From: Gluconacetobacter sacchari
GTDB taxonomy: Bacteria > Pseudomonadota > Alphaproteobacteria > Acetobacterales > Acetobacteraceae
Assembly (NCBI RefSeq): GCF_014174255.1
Contig: NZ_JABEQJ010000009.1
Span: 1-64,000, forward strand
DNA: 64,000 nt
Direction of reading: 5' to 3'
Within the stretch, counting starts at the first letter, position 1, and every line of letters starts with the position of its first letter. Made by a program: the position numbers and the translations under genes. A model generated the notes under the pieces. That model was given only the letters and a program-made list of their open reading frames with translations, was not told where the DNA came from and made no database searches. Shown here piece after piece: positions 44,033 through 53,747 of this stretch.

Positions 44033-45135
44033 GCAACGCGGACTGTGTTGTTCTGTAGCCGCATGACGGTCACGCTGGCCGCCAGCAGGCTGCCGAGAAC
44101 CAGGGCGAACCCGGCCGGACTCTCGGCGAAGGACGGGCGCATGGTGAAGGCGGTGTCCGCGTATCGCCAGATCATCATGACGGGGTAGCCGAGCAGGTAG
44201 ATCGCCAGCGCGTTTCGTCTCGCATAGCCCGCGATGGTTTCGAGCCACGCGGGCCGCGCGCACGCGGCGCCGGACCAGACCAGCACCGGCACGCCGAATG
44301 CCAGCAACGGCCAGCCGATGAACCGGATCGCCGGCAGATGCATGCCGACGAATCCGGCCAGGACGTAGGTGGGGGGCAATGTCGGGCCGCGCGTGCCATG
44401 GCGCCTGTGGAGATGCCACAGCAGGGCACCGCCGCAGAAGCTCAGGATCATCCGTGGCCATCCGCCCCAGTAATGCGCCGCGGACCAGCCCGCATTGGGG
44501 TCGTGCCAGAGCGCGCCGAGCGCTAGGCAGGCGGACATCGCACCGACCCATAAGACAACCAGTCGTCCTGGAGAGCCCTGGACGCGCAGCGCGGCCAGGA
44601 ATGCAAAGCCGAACAGTTCCAGCACGATGGCCCAACTGGGCGGATTGAGCGGGAACACCGAGCCGTAGACGCGTGGGGAGAAGACGGGCATCAGGACAAG
44701 GCCCGAGAAGAAGGCGCCGACCCAGTTCGCGATTGTCCATCCCTCGGCATGTTTGAGGGCGAGGGGCGCGAACGAGCAGAAGCCCGCGATGAGTGCCATG
44801 GCGTAGATCGGGTAGACATGGGCGATGCGATCGCCGACGACCCGCCGCCAGCCCGCGCCGACGACGGCGGGCTGCGATAGAAAGCGCATCGAGAGAAAGC
44901 CCTCGATCATGAAGAAGATGTCGATCGCGATCTGTCCCTGCGGCCACATCTGCCCGAAATAGGGCTCCGACCAATGGCCGGCGAAAATGCTGAGGCCGAC
45001 GAGCATCCGCAGCATCTGAAGCATCGGATAGCCTTCGTTCACCCCGCGCGTGGGGGATGCCACGCCGGTTTCCGCCGAGCGGCGGACCGGCTCGTGGTGG
45101 TCCAGCAGGATTGCGTTCGGTTCGTTCATTGCCAC
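44017..45135 (-). CDS. Acyltransferase-3 family membrane protein
   Basis: A 372-residue multi-pass inner-membrane protein of the acyltransferase-3 (OafA/NodX-like) family. About ten membrane helices fill residues 38-360, starting after a polar N-terminal tail of about 37 residues. The catalytic-type His sits in IFAGHWSEPYFG near residue 54, and FFMIEGFLSMRFLS is the usual second-helix motif. Such enzymes O-acylate surface polysaccharides or lipids. The start may be ATG 45135 or 45129. It stands between unrelated genes, so the substrate is unknown. Confidence 0.85.
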   Translation of the reverse strand: MAMNEPNAILLDHHEPVRRSAETGVASPTRGVNEGYPMLQMLRMLVGLSIFAGHWSEPYFGQMWPQGQIAIDIFFMIEGFLSMRFLSQPAVVGAGWRRVVGDRIAHVYPIYAMALIAGFCSFAPLALKHAEGWTIANWVGAFFSGLVLMPVFSPRVYGSVFPLNPPSWAIVLELFGFAFLAALRVQGSPGRLVVLWVGAMSACLALGALWHDPNAGWSAAHYWGGWPRMILSFCGGALLWHLHRRHGTRGPTLPPTYVLAGFVGMHLPAIRFIGWPLLAFGVPVLVWSGAACARPAWLETIAGYARRNALAIYLLGYPVMMIWRYADTAFTMRPSFAESPAGFALVLGSLLAASVTVMRLQNNTVRVAPARP

Positions 45136-45221
45136 GCTCTCTGTCAGATGCTCGTGGCCGCAACCCGTCGGTGAACGTTTCGTTGCGCGCGCCTACTCTT
45201 TCGTGAAAGGCCGGCTCGCCC

Positions 45222-46745
45222 TCACGGCGGCCAGCCGGCGCGAGCGGGCGGCGCGTCGTGGCGGTTCCACCAGCCGCCGCCCAGGGACTGGAACAGGCCG
45301 GCCGTGTCGGACAGGCGTGCCGCGCGGGCCTGGGCCAGGGTCACGCGGGCCTGGAGCGCGGTCTGGGCGGCCAGCAGCATGTCCACCCGCGAGGCATCGC
45401 CGTACGCCAGACGCGCCCGCGCGATCTCGAGGCCGCGCGTGGCCGCGCGTTCGGCGGTGCTGTCGGCGACCAGGGCGGTGGCGTCGAAGCCGATGGCGTT
45501 CAGGCTGTCGGTGACATCCTGGACGGCGGCGACGACGGCGGCGCGATAGTCGGCGGCGGCCTGCTCGTACTGCGCGCGGGCCGCGCGTTCCTGGTGCATC
45601 AACTGGCCGCCCTGGAACAGGGGCTGGGACAGCATGCCGGCGACCATCCACTGGCCGTAGCCGGGAACGAACAACTGGCCGATCGAGGCCGCGGCCAGGC
45701 CGGGCTGGGCACTGAGTTGCAGGTTGGGCAGGCGGTTGGCGATCGCGACCCCGACCTGCGCGCAGGCGGCATGCCATCCGGCCTCGGCGACCTTCACGTC
45801 CGGCCGCTGGTCGATCAGCCGCGCGGGCACGCTGACGGGCAGGTCCTGGGGCAGGGTGAAGCCGTCGAGCGTGAAATCCGGCGTCGGGTCGTCGGGCATG
45901 TCGCCCGCCAGGGCGGCGATCTGGTCGTGCTGCTGCGTCACCTGCTGGCGCAGCGGGACCAGCGTGGCCTCGGCCTGCGCGAGCTGGGCGCGCTGCTGGG
46001 CCAGGTCGGCGTCGGAGATCTGGCCCAGGGCGATCTGGCGGGTCGCCGAGTCCAGGATCTCGCGCTGGCTGGCGACCAGATCCTGCGTGGCCTCGACCTG
46101 CGCGCGCAGGGCGGCGTACGCGATGGCTGCCTGGACCAGTTCGCCGGTCAGGGACAGATACGCGGCCTCCAACTGATAGCGTTCGGCATCGCGCTGGGCG
46201 GACGTGGCCTCGATGCCGCGCCGCAGGCCACCCCAGATGTCGGCCTGGTAGGAGATGTTCAACTGCGCGGTGTGGACCGTGTAGAGCCAGCTATTGCTGT
46301 TCGGCACCGGCGAATAGGTGCGCGAGGTCTTGTAGCGCGCCGGATTGAAGCTGGCCGAGATACTGGGATACAGCACCCCCGCCTGGGCGGCGCGGTTTTC
46401 CTGCGCCACGCGGAGCGCGTGGCGCGCTGAGTCCAGCGTCGGGCTGTTGGCCAGCGCGTGGCGGACCAGCCGGTCCAGCGCCGGGGAGTGGAACAGCGTC
46501 CACCATTCCGCCGGAATGTCCGCGCCCGGGTGGAAAACCTGGGCCTGACCGTCGGCCCCGGCCAGGCTGTCGGTGCGGGCGGGGCGGCCGGCCTGCGCGA
46601 AGCGGGTGGCGGGCGCCGCCGGATGGTGGAAATTCGGCCCGACCGCGCACCCGCCCACGTCGATCAGCACCGACAGCATGCCTGCGCCGCACAGCAGATG
46701 CCGCCAGCGACGCGGGGAAACGGGGCGCGCGGGCGCGGCGGTCAT
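45222..46745 (-). CDS. Outer-membrane efflux lipoprotein (NodT family)
   Basis: A 507-residue TolC-like outer-membrane factor. It has a signal peptide with lipobox DVGGC (C33) and the NodT start AVGPNFHHPAAP. Two repeats of the efflux-channel family show as long helical segments. The ATG at 46745 overlaps the stop of the RND gene (ATGA), completing a three-gene efflux operon. Residue GDMPDDPTPDF near 270-285 and LIDQRPDVKVAEAGWHAA are typical NodT features. Confidence 0.92.
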   Translation of the reverse strand: MTAAPARPVSPRRWRHLLCGAGMLSVLIDVGGCAVGPNFHHPAAPATRFAQAGRPARTDSLAGADGQAQVFHPGADIPAEWWTLFHSPALDRLVRHALANSPTLDSARHALRVAQENRAAQAGVLYPSISASFNPARYKTSRTYSPVPNSNSWLYTVHTAQLNISYQADIWGGLRRGIEATSAQRDAERYQLEAAYLSLTGELVQAAIAYAALRAQVEATQDLVASQREILDSATRQIALGQISDADLAQQRAQLAQAEATLVPLRQQVTQQHDQIAALAGDMPDDPTPDFTLDGFTLPQDLPVSVPARLIDQRPDVKVAEAGWHAACAQVGVAIANRLPNLQLSAQPGLAAASIGQLFVPGYGQWMVAGMLSQPLFQGGQLMHQERAARAQYEQAAADYRAAVVAAVQDVTDSLNAIGFDATALVADSTAERAATRGLEIARARLAYGDASRVDMLLAAQTALQARVTLAQARAARLSDTAGLFQSLGGGWWNRHDAPPARAGWPP

Positions 46746-49700
46746 GTCGGGTCTCCCTTCCGGCGCGGCGCGCGGCGGGCGTACCAGGCCTCCAGCTCGC
46801 AATAATAGGTCGGCAGGATGAACAATGTGAGCAGGGTCGCGATGCCCAGGCCGCCGACGACCACGGTGGCCAGGCCGCGCTGGACGTCGGTGCCGATGCC
46901 GGTCGCCAGCGCCGCCGGCAGCATGCCCATGCTGGCGACGGTCGCCGTCATCAGCACGGGACGGAAACGTTCGCCCGCGCCCGCCAGCACGGCGTCGCGC
47001 AGGGCCATGCCCTCGTCGCGCAGCCGGTTGATGGCCGAGATCATGATGATGCCGTTCTGGATCGCGACGCCGAACAGGGCGATGAAGCCGACGGCGGTGG
47101 CGATGTTCAGCGTCTCGCCGCGCAGGTTCAGGGCCACCAGGCCGCCCAGCGTGGCCATGGGCACGACCGCCAGCACCAGGACGGCCTGCCGCAGGCAGCC
47201 GAACTGGCCGAACAGCAGCACCAGCATGACGCAGAACATGATGGCCAGCGCCACGCTCAGGCGGGCCTGGGCGCGTTCCTCCTGCTGGAAGGTGCCGGCC
47301 CATTCCAGCCGGTAGCGCGCGGCGTCGAAATGCACCTGGCTCGCGATGCGGCCCTGCGCGTCGGCGAGATATTGCGACAGCGGACGCTGGCCGTTATCGA
47401 CGCGGATGGTGATCTGCCGGTGGTTCATCTCGTGCGCGATGTTGGCCTCGCCGGTCTGGAGCGAGATGCGGGCCACCAGACCGAGCGGAATCCGCGCGCC
47501 GTTCAGGCCGGTCAGGGGAATCTGGTCGATCGCGGGCAGCTTGCTGGTCAACTGCCGCTTCATATGCACCGTCATGGCGTAGATGCGGTCGCTGACATAG
47601 ACCTGCCCTACCGCGGCATCGCCGATCATGTTCTGGACCGCGTTCATGATGTCGGTGCCGCTTATGCCGTAGCGCGCGGCGGCGGCCCGGTCGACCGTCA
47701 CGTCCATCTGCGGGATCTCGGGTTCCTGGAAGATCGAGGCGTCGGCGGTGCCGGGAACCTGTTGCAGGATGCCCACGATCTGGCTGCCGATCCGGCGCAG
47801 TTCCTTCAAATCGTTGCCGTAGACGCGCAGCACCAGCGGGCTGTGCGCGCCGCCGACCAGATCGTTCATGTTGTCGGCGATCGGCTGGCTGATGCCGAAG
47901 CTGATGCCCGGGATCTGTGCCAGCCGGTCACGCAGCCGGTGGATGAACTGTACGCGGGTTTCGCCGTGCGGCCAGGTCGAATAGGGGGTCAGGCCGACCG
48001 GGGCCTCGATATGCGAGGGGCTCCACGGGTCGGTGCCCGCATCGCTGCGGCCAAGCTGCGTCACCGCGTAGCTGGTTTCGGGAAAGGAATGGATCGCGGT
48101 GCGGATCTCGTCCGCCATCGCGCCCGCTTTCTCCAGCGACAGGCCCGACGGCAACTGGATTTGCAGCCACAGCGCGCCTTCGTCCAGGTCGGGCAGGAAT
48201 TCGCGCCCCGTGCGCGCGCCCAGCCACACCACCAGGCAGAAGGCGATCGCCCCGCCCAGATAGGCGGCCCATGGCCGGTCCACCATGTGGCCCAGCCAGC
48301 GATGATAGCCGTGGTGCAGTTTTTCCAGCGGCGCGTTGTGGAACAGCCGATGCGGCTTGCGCATGGCCAGGTAGGCCAGGGCCGGCGTCAGGGTGATCGA
48401 GCAGATCAGCGCGCCGAGCAGGGCGAAGCTGACGGTGAAGGCCATCGGCCGGAACAGGCGGCCTTCCGCGCCTTCGAAGGCGAAGAGCGGGCCGTAGGCG
48501 ACGATGATGATCAGGGTGGCGAAGACGATCGCGCGGCCGACATGGCGGGTGACGGCCAGGATGTCGCCCTTGTCCATCGTGTGGTCGGGGTGGTCCTCGC
48601 GGATGCGCAGGATGGCTTCGGTCACCACGATGGCGCCGTCCACGATCACGCCGAAATCGATGGCGCCCAGCGAGAACAGGTTGGCCGGCATGTGCAGCAG
48701 GTGCATCAGCACGAAGACCGTCGCCAGGGCGATCGGGATGGTCACGGCCGCGACGATCGCGCTGCGCGGGCTGCCGAGGAACAGGATCAGGATCAGGAAC
48801 ACCAGGCCCACGCCCTCGATCACCGTGTGGGTGACCTTTTCGGTGGTGGTATGCACCAGATTGTCGCGGTCGATATACGGTACGATCCGCACCCCCAGCG
48901 GCGCGAGCCGGGCCTGGAGACGCTCGACCGAGGCGTGCAGGTCGTTGAGTACCAGTGACGGATTCTGGCCGGTGAGCATCTGGACGATGCCCTCGATCGT
49001 GTCCGGGTTGCCGTTCTTGCCCAGGATGCCCTCGCGCACCTGGTGGCCCAGTTGCAGGTCGCCCAGGTCGCGGACCAGGATCGGCACGCCGTTGCGCTGG
49101 GTCACCGCGATGGCGCCCATGTCGGCCAGCGTGTGAACCATGCCGACGCCGCGCACGATATAGGACTGGTCGCCGCGCGTGACGCGGCCGCCGCCGGCAT
49201 TGGCGTTGTTGACCTGAAGCGCCGACATCACGTCATTGACGCCGACCCCGTAGCGGAACAGCGCCTGCGGGTCGAGAACGATCTGGTACTCGATGGTGAA
49301 GCCGCCGAAATTGTTGACGGCGGCGACGCCGGGGACCTGCATCAGCGCCGGCACGACGATCCATCGCTGGATGTCGGACAGTTGCATCAGGTTCTTGCTG
49401 TCGGATTCGAGCGTATAGCGATAGATCTCGCCCGATGGGCCGCTGATCGGCCCCAGCGAGGGCACCACGCCGGTGGGCAGCGTCGCCTGCGCCAGTTGTT
49501 CCGAGACATACTGCCGGGCGGCATAGACGTCGGTGCCGTCCTTGAAGATCAGCGTGATCAGCGACAGGCCGAAGGTGGAACTGGACCGGCTGTCCACCAG
49601 GCCCGGCGAACTGGCGATCAGCCGTTCCAGCGGGGTGGTGACTTCCTGCTCGATTTCCTCGGCGGCCAGGCCCGAAACCTGCGTCGTGATCTGGACGTTG

Positions 49701-49834
49701 ACGGCGCCGAGATCGGGATAGGCCTCGACCGCGATCAGGTTCCACGATATCGCGCCCAGCGTGACCAGGATCATCATGGCGGCGAAGACGACCCGCCGCT
49801 GCTCCAGGCAGACGGCGATAAAGCGATTAATCAT
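46742..49834 (-). CDS. Heavy-metal RND efflux pump (CzcA/CusA family)
   Basis: A 1,030-residue inner-membrane RND pump with twelve membrane helices and two large periplasmic loops. The proton-relay acids in the fourth helix, D393, D399 and E406 in IDFGVIVDGAIVVTE, show exactly the spacing of CzcA D402/D408/E415, marking the heavy-metal (HME) subfamily. The metal is not deducible with certainty. The ATG at 49834 overlaps the adaptor stop by 8 bp and the stop overlaps the outer-membrane gene, so all three parts are coupled. Confidence 0.93.
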   Translation of the reverse strand: MINRFIAVCLEQRRVVFAAMMILVTLGAISWNLIAVEAYPDLGAVNVQITTQVSGLAAEEIEQEVTTPLERLIASSPGLVDSRSSSTFGLSLITLIFKDGTDVYAARQYVSEQLAQATLPTGVVPSLGPISGPSGEIYRYTLESDSKNLMQLSDIQRWIVVPALMQVPGVAAVNNFGGFTIEYQIVLDPQALFRYGVGVNDVMSALQVNNANAGGGRVTRGDQSYIVRGVGMVHTLADMGAIAVTQRNGVPILVRDLGDLQLGHQVREGILGKNGNPDTIEGIVQMLTGQNPSLVLNDLHASVERLQARLAPLGVRIVPYIDRDNLVHTTTEKVTHTVIEGVGLVFLILILFLGSPRSAIVAAVTIPIALATVFVLMHLLHMPANLFSLGAIDFGVIVDGAIVVTEAILRIREDHPDHTMDKGDILAVTRHVGRAIVFATLIIIVAYGPLFAFEGAEGRLFRPMAFTVSFALLGALICSITLTPALAYLAMRKPHRLFHNAPLEKLHHGYHRWLGHMVDRPWAAYLGGAIAFCLVVWLGARTGREFLPDLDEGALWLQIQLPSGLSLEKAGAMADEIRTAIHSFPETSYAVTQLGRSDAGTDPWSPSHIEAPVGLTPYSTWPHGETRVQFIHRLRDRLAQIPGISFGISQPIADNMNDLVGGAHSPLVLRVYGNDLKELRRIGSQIVGILQQVPGTADASIFQEPEIPQMDVTVDRAAAARYGISGTDIMNAVQNMIGDAAVGQVYVSDRIYAMTVHMKRQLTSKLPAIDQIPLTGLNGARIPLGLVARISLQTGEANIAHEMNHRQITIRVDNGQRPLSQYLADAQGRIASQVHFDAARYRLEWAGTFQQEERAQARLSVALAIMFCVMLVLLFGQFGCLRQAVLVLAVVPMATLGGLVALNLRGETLNIATAVGFIALFGVAIQNGIIMISAINRLRDEGMALRDAVLAGAGERFRPVLMTATVASMGMLPAALATGIGTDVQRGLATVVVGGLGIATLLTLFILPTYYCELEAWYARRAPRRKGDPT

Positions 49835-50999
49835 CGTTCAGCAGCACCGCGCCCTGGGTCACGACGCGCTCGCCCGCAGACAGTCCGGAGGTGACCTCGC
49901 ACAGATCGCCGTCGTCATAGACGATTTCGATGCCGCGCCGCCGGTAGGTGTGGGGCGCGACCTCGACGAACACCGTCACGGTGTCGTTGTTCATCAGCAG
50001 CGCCGATTGCGGGACCATGATCCGGGGCGGCTGCGGGGTCAGGACGGTCAGGGTCGCGAACATGCCGGGTTTCAGCGCGCCGTCCCCATTGGCCAGCACC
50101 ACCCGCGCCTGCAACGTACGGGTATCGGCATGCAGCACCGGTTCGATCGCCGAGATGGCGCCGTGGGCCGTCCGGCCGGGCAGGGCGGGGACGTCGATCT
50201 CGGTCTGCTGGCCGACATGCAGCGCATCCGCCAGGTTTTCCGGCACGGCGGCGACGGCCCAGACCTCCTGCGTGCCGGTAATCGCCAGCAGCGGCGCGGT
50301 CGGATCGGTGACGAAGGCGCCGGGGGCGGTGTTGACCGCGGACACGATGCCGTCGATCGGCGCGGTCAGCCTGATGACGCCGCCCTGTCCGGCCTGATAT
50401 CCGGCCGAGGCACGCAGCGCGGCCATGCGGGCGGTGGCGCGGTCGTCCTCCGCCTGCGCCTGGAGCCAGGTGCTGCGAGCGGATTCCACGTCCCGCGTCG
50501 CGGCGCCGCCGGCACTGGCGACGCCCTGCGCGCGGACCAGGGCCCGGTGCGCGTAATCCAGCGCCGCGCGGGCCTTTGCCACGTCGGTCGCGGCCTGCGC
50601 CATGTCGCCCGACACCAGTTCGGCGACGACCTGGCCGCGGGTCACGGGATCGCCGGGGGAAACCGGCAGGCTGACGATGGAACCGGCGACCGGCGTCATC
50701 ACGGACAGCGACCGCGACGGCTCGGCCCGGACTTCGCCCGGGACGGGGATCGTGCGGCTGAGCGATACCAGCGTCACCGGGGTCACGGACAGCCGCGCCG
50801 CCAGCGGTGAATCCGCGGCGACCGTCAATTGGCCATGGTCGTTGCGCACCATGGCGGCGGGCGCGGCCGTACCCGGCGCGATCGCCGCCGCAAGGATGGC
50901 GCACCCCATGATCCCTGTCGCGACAAGACGCGCGGCGCCGCCAAGCGGCGGTCGCCGGCTTGTCGGGCAGTCTCTTGTCAGGGGCGCGGTCTGGTGCAT
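49827..50999 (-). CDS. RND efflux membrane fusion protein
   Basis: A 390-residue periplasmic adaptor of the HlyD/CusB family. It has an N-terminal membrane segment around residues 25-45, then barrel-sandwich (SPGDPVTRGQVVAELVSGD), an alpha-hairpin of about 75 residues, lipoyl-like and beta-barrel parts ending in SAGERVVTQGAVLLN. The start at ATG 50999 is chosen because of the AGGCCC before it and the signal-like N-terminus; the open frame runs 143 codons further but without family similarity. No His/Met-rich metal-binding N-terminal domain is seen. It is first gene of the efflux operon. Confidence 0.9.
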   Translation of the reverse strand: MHQTAPLTRDCPTSRRPPLGGAARLVATGIMGCAILAAAIAPGTAAPAAMVRNDHGQLTVAADSPLAARLSVTPVTLVSLSRTIPVPGEVRAEPSRSLSVMTPVAGSIVSLPVSPGDPVTRGQVVAELVSGDMAQAATDVAKARAALDYAHRALVRAQGVASAGGAATRDVESARSTWLQAQAEDDRATARMAALRASAGYQAGQGGVIRLTAPIDGIVSAVNTAPGAFVTDPTAPLLAITGTQEVWAVAAVPENLADALHVGQQTEIDVPALPGRTAHGAISAIEPVLHADTRTLQARVVLANGDGALKPGMFATLTVLTPQPPRIMVPQSALLMNNDTVTVFVEVAPHTYRRRGIEIVYDDGDLCEVTSGLSAGERVVTQGAVLLNDD

Positions 51000-51687
51000 G
51001 GGCCTGGGCCTGAAGTCTTGGAAGGGAATAACGGCGTCTGGTCCCGCGAGCGGGAGGCAGGCCGGGATCAGTTCTGTACAGGACGATTTCATTACGGGAA
51101 CATGGCGGCCCGTCTCGGGAACGGAGCGCATGCGCCCCTGCGGCATGTCGCGCGATCCGGATCCGTCGGGCCCCACCACCGCGCGCAGCCAGTAGCGATG
51201 ATCCGGGTCATTGTCCATGGGGAAGCGCCGGGAGCCGCGCCGCCACGCCATGCGGATGCGACGTCGGCCTGGGTCCGTGAGCGGCGAAAGGGCACCGTAA
51301 AGGATGAAATGAAACGATTTCTCTGTATCAGGTCTGGCACGGGCATCACTTTTGAACGGGCCGATCCGGCTGATGCGCGGACAGGAATGGGCATGACAGC
51401 AGGTATGACGACGGATAAAATATTTCAAACTTTTTCAAAATCATAACATCAAGATTGTCATTATTTAATCTTGTTCGCCAGGAGAATGCGCGACTCGCGG
51501 ATGTCATGAAAACTTCACCTGCTGCCTTGCCCGCATGGTCCGGAGGGCCGGTCCCCGGGCGCGGTCGGCCGTGGGCCGGGACCGTGACAGCACGGTGGGT
51601 TTCATGTCATTTCATTGCGGAAGATGATTGCCGGGGTTACGCCCGGCGCTGCCCTCCCGTTCGTGACATTGTCAAAGGTGTGCTCAT
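51000..51687. other. 688-bp intergenic region with AT-rich control segment
   Basis: I see no convincing gene. The GC-rich part next to the adaptor gene (51000-51300) holds weak frames only. From about 51400 to 51480 the DNA becomes clearly AT-rich (AAAATATTTCAAAC and similar) and carries an inverted repeat, so promoters of the efflux operon and of the M61 gene are probably here. Confidence 0.5.
51450..51473. repeat. Inverted repeat in the efflux/M61 intergenic region
   Basis: CAAGATT (51450-51456) and AATCTTG (51467-51473) form a 7-bp inverted repeat with a 10-bp AT-rich spacer, suitable as a binding site for a dimeric regulator. Confidence 0.5.
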
Positions 51688-53655
51688 TTGCGTCCGCTTT
51701 CCCAACGCATTCTTGTCCTTTCCCTGTCCACGGCGCTGGCGACCGTCGGCCTGACGGGGTCGTCGCGGGCCGCCGGCGGCCAGCCTCAGCCCCTGGCGTT
51801 GCCGGACTCCATTCCCGCGCCGCGGGACGTGCCGTTCGGCGGGACCATCCGGCTCTCGGTCGATGCCACCGACCTGACGCGGCATATCATGACGGTGCGT
51901 GAGACCGTGCCCGTGCCCGCCGCGCTGTCGGCGAGTGGTGGGGACCTGCCACTGCTCTATCCGATGTGGCTGCCGGGCGATCATTCGCCGAGCGGCACGC
52001 TGGATCAGTTCGGCGGCCTGGTCGTCAAGGCCGGGGGCGCCACGGTCGGCTGGGTGCGCGACAGCGTGACGGTCAGCGCCTTCCACGTGCATGTGCCCAA
52101 GGGGGTGCATGCGCTGGATCTGTCGTTCCAGCTCCTCTCGCCCGTCTCGTCCGAGGAAGGGCGCGTGGTGATGACGCCCGAGATGCTGAACGTGCAGTGG
52201 AACGCCGTGGCGCTGTATCCGGCCGGATATTTCACGCGCCAGATTCCGGTGCAGGCCAGCCTGCGCCTGCCCACGGGCTGGCGGTACGGGACGGCGCTGC
52301 GGGCGCAGGCCACGGCGGGCGACGTCGTGACCTTCGATCCGGTGCCGTTCAATACGCTGGTGGATTCCCCGCTGTTCGCCGGGCGGTATTTCCGCCGCAT
52401 CGACCTGGCGCCGGGGGCGGCCGTGCCGGTGGCGCTGAACCTGGTGGCGGACAAGCCGGCGGAGCTGGAGGCGACCGAGGCGCAGATCGGCGCGCATCGC
52501 GCCCTGGTGACGCAGGCGAACCTGCTCTTTGGCTCGCACCATTACGATCATTACGATTTCCTGCTGGCTTTGACCGACGAACTGGGGCGGATCGGGCTGG
52601 AACATCATCAATCCAGCGAAAATAGCGGCCCGCGCGGGTATTTTACGGAATGGGACAAGACCTTCGCGGCGCGCGACCTGCTGGCCCACGAATATACCCA
52701 TTCGTGGAACGGCAAATACCGCCGGCCGGCCGACCTGTGGGCGCCGAATTTCAATACCCCGCAGCGCGGTTCCGGCCTGTGGGTCTATGAGGGGCAGACG
52801 CAGTATTGGGGCTATGTCCTGGCGGCGCGGGCCGGCCTGATGACGGCGCCGCAGGTGACCGAGGCGCTGGCCGAGGTGGCGGCGATGTACGACACCCGTC
52901 GCGGACGGACCTGGCGGCCGCTTCTGGACACCACCAACGACCCGGTGATCGCGCGGCGTGCGCCCCTGTCCTGGCGGAGCTGGCAGCGGAGCGAGGATTA
53001 TTATTCCGAGGGCCAACTCGTCTGGCTGGATGCCGACACGCTGATCCGCCAGCTTTCGGGCGGCAGGCATTCGCTGGACGATGTCGCGCGCCATTTCTTC
53101 GGCACGAATGACGGCAGCTTCGTCACCAGCACCTATCAGTTCGACGACGTGGTGAAGGCGCTGAACGACATCCAGCCTTACGACTGGGCCGCGTTCCTGC
53201 ACCAGCGGCTGGACATGACGTCGGAGCATGGGCCGCTGGACGGGGTCACGCGCGGGGGCTACCGGCTGGTGTATACCGATCAGCCCAACAGCTATGTCGC
53301 CTCGTTTGCCGCCATGCGTCATGTGACGGATTTCAGCTTCTCGCTGGGCATCATGATCGGCAAGGGCGGCACGCTGTCCAATGTCGAATGGGGCAGCCCG
53401 GCCTGGCAGGCCGGGATTACCCGCGACGCCAAGCTGATCGCGGTGAATGGCGAGGCGTATGACGCCGATCTGCTGCGCGAGGCGATCGTCGAGGCGAAGG
53501 ACGCGCATACCGCGCCGATCGCGCTGCTGCTCCAGGAAGGCGACCGGTATCTGACGGTACCGGTCTCCTATCATGGCGGTCTGCGCTATCCGCATCTGGA
53601 GCGGGTGGCGGGCAAGCCGGACGTGCTGGCGGATATCCTGGCCCCCCGCCACTGA
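51688..53655 (+). CDS. M61-family exopeptidase with PDZ domain
   Basis: A 655-residue exported zinc peptidase of the glycyl-aminopeptidase (M61) family. A signal peptide covers about residues 1-28. The zinc motif is HEYTH (H334, E335, H338) with E368 in WVYEGQTQY as likely third ligand, and the C-terminal 90 residues look like a PDZ domain (VEWGSPAWQAGITRD). The start is TTG 51688 after AAAGGTG; no ATG gives a signal peptide, so the rare start is accepted. It is monocistronic. Confidence 0.85.
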   Translation: MRPLSQRILVLSLSTALATVGLTGSSRAAGGQPQPLALPDSIPAPRDVPFGGTIRLSVDATDLTRHIMTVRETVPVPAALSASGGDLPLLYPMWLPGDHSPSGTLDQFGGLVVKAGGATVGWVRDSVTVSAFHVHVPKGVHALDLSFQLLSPVSSEEGRVVMTPEMLNVQWNAVALYPAGYFTRQIPVQASLRLPTGWRYGTALRAQATAGDVVTFDPVPFNTLVDSPLFAGRYFRRIDLAPGAAVPVALNLVADKPAELEATEAQIGAHRALVTQANLLFGSHHYDHYDFLLALTDELGRIGLEHHQSSENSGPRGYFTEWDKTFAARDLLAHEYTHSWNGKYRRPADLWAPNFNTPQRGSGLWVYEGQTQYWGYVLAARAGLMTAPQVTEALAEVAAMYDTRRGRTWRPLLDTTNDPVIARRAPLSWRSWQRSEDYYSEGQLVWLDADTLIRQLSGGRHSLDDVARHFFGTNDGSFVTSTYQFDDVVKALNDIQPYDWAAFLHQRLDMTSEHGPLDGVTRGGYRLVYTDQPNSYVASFAAMRHVTDFSFSLGIMIGKGGTLSNVEWGSPAWQAGITRDAKLIAVNGEAYDADLLREAIVEAKDAHTAPIALLLQEGDRYLTVPVSYHGGLRYPHLERVAGKPDVLADILAPRH

Positions 53656-53747
53656 CACCGCCAGGCGGGGGATACGGGCCGCCGCGCGCTGACAAAGCCA
53701 TGGCCGGTGCTATGGTGCCCCGGTTCCTGAAGGCGGCGGGAGGGGGC

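Noticed and set aside
51000-51428. 143-codon upstream extension of the efflux adaptor protein
   Set aside because: It is in frame and open but has no adaptor-family similarity and removes the signal-like N-terminus at 50999, so I start the gene at 50999.
51455-51754. Small plus-strand frame before the M61 gene
   Set aside because: It overlaps the M61 signal-peptide codons in another frame, lacks a convincing ribosome site, and has no recognisable content.
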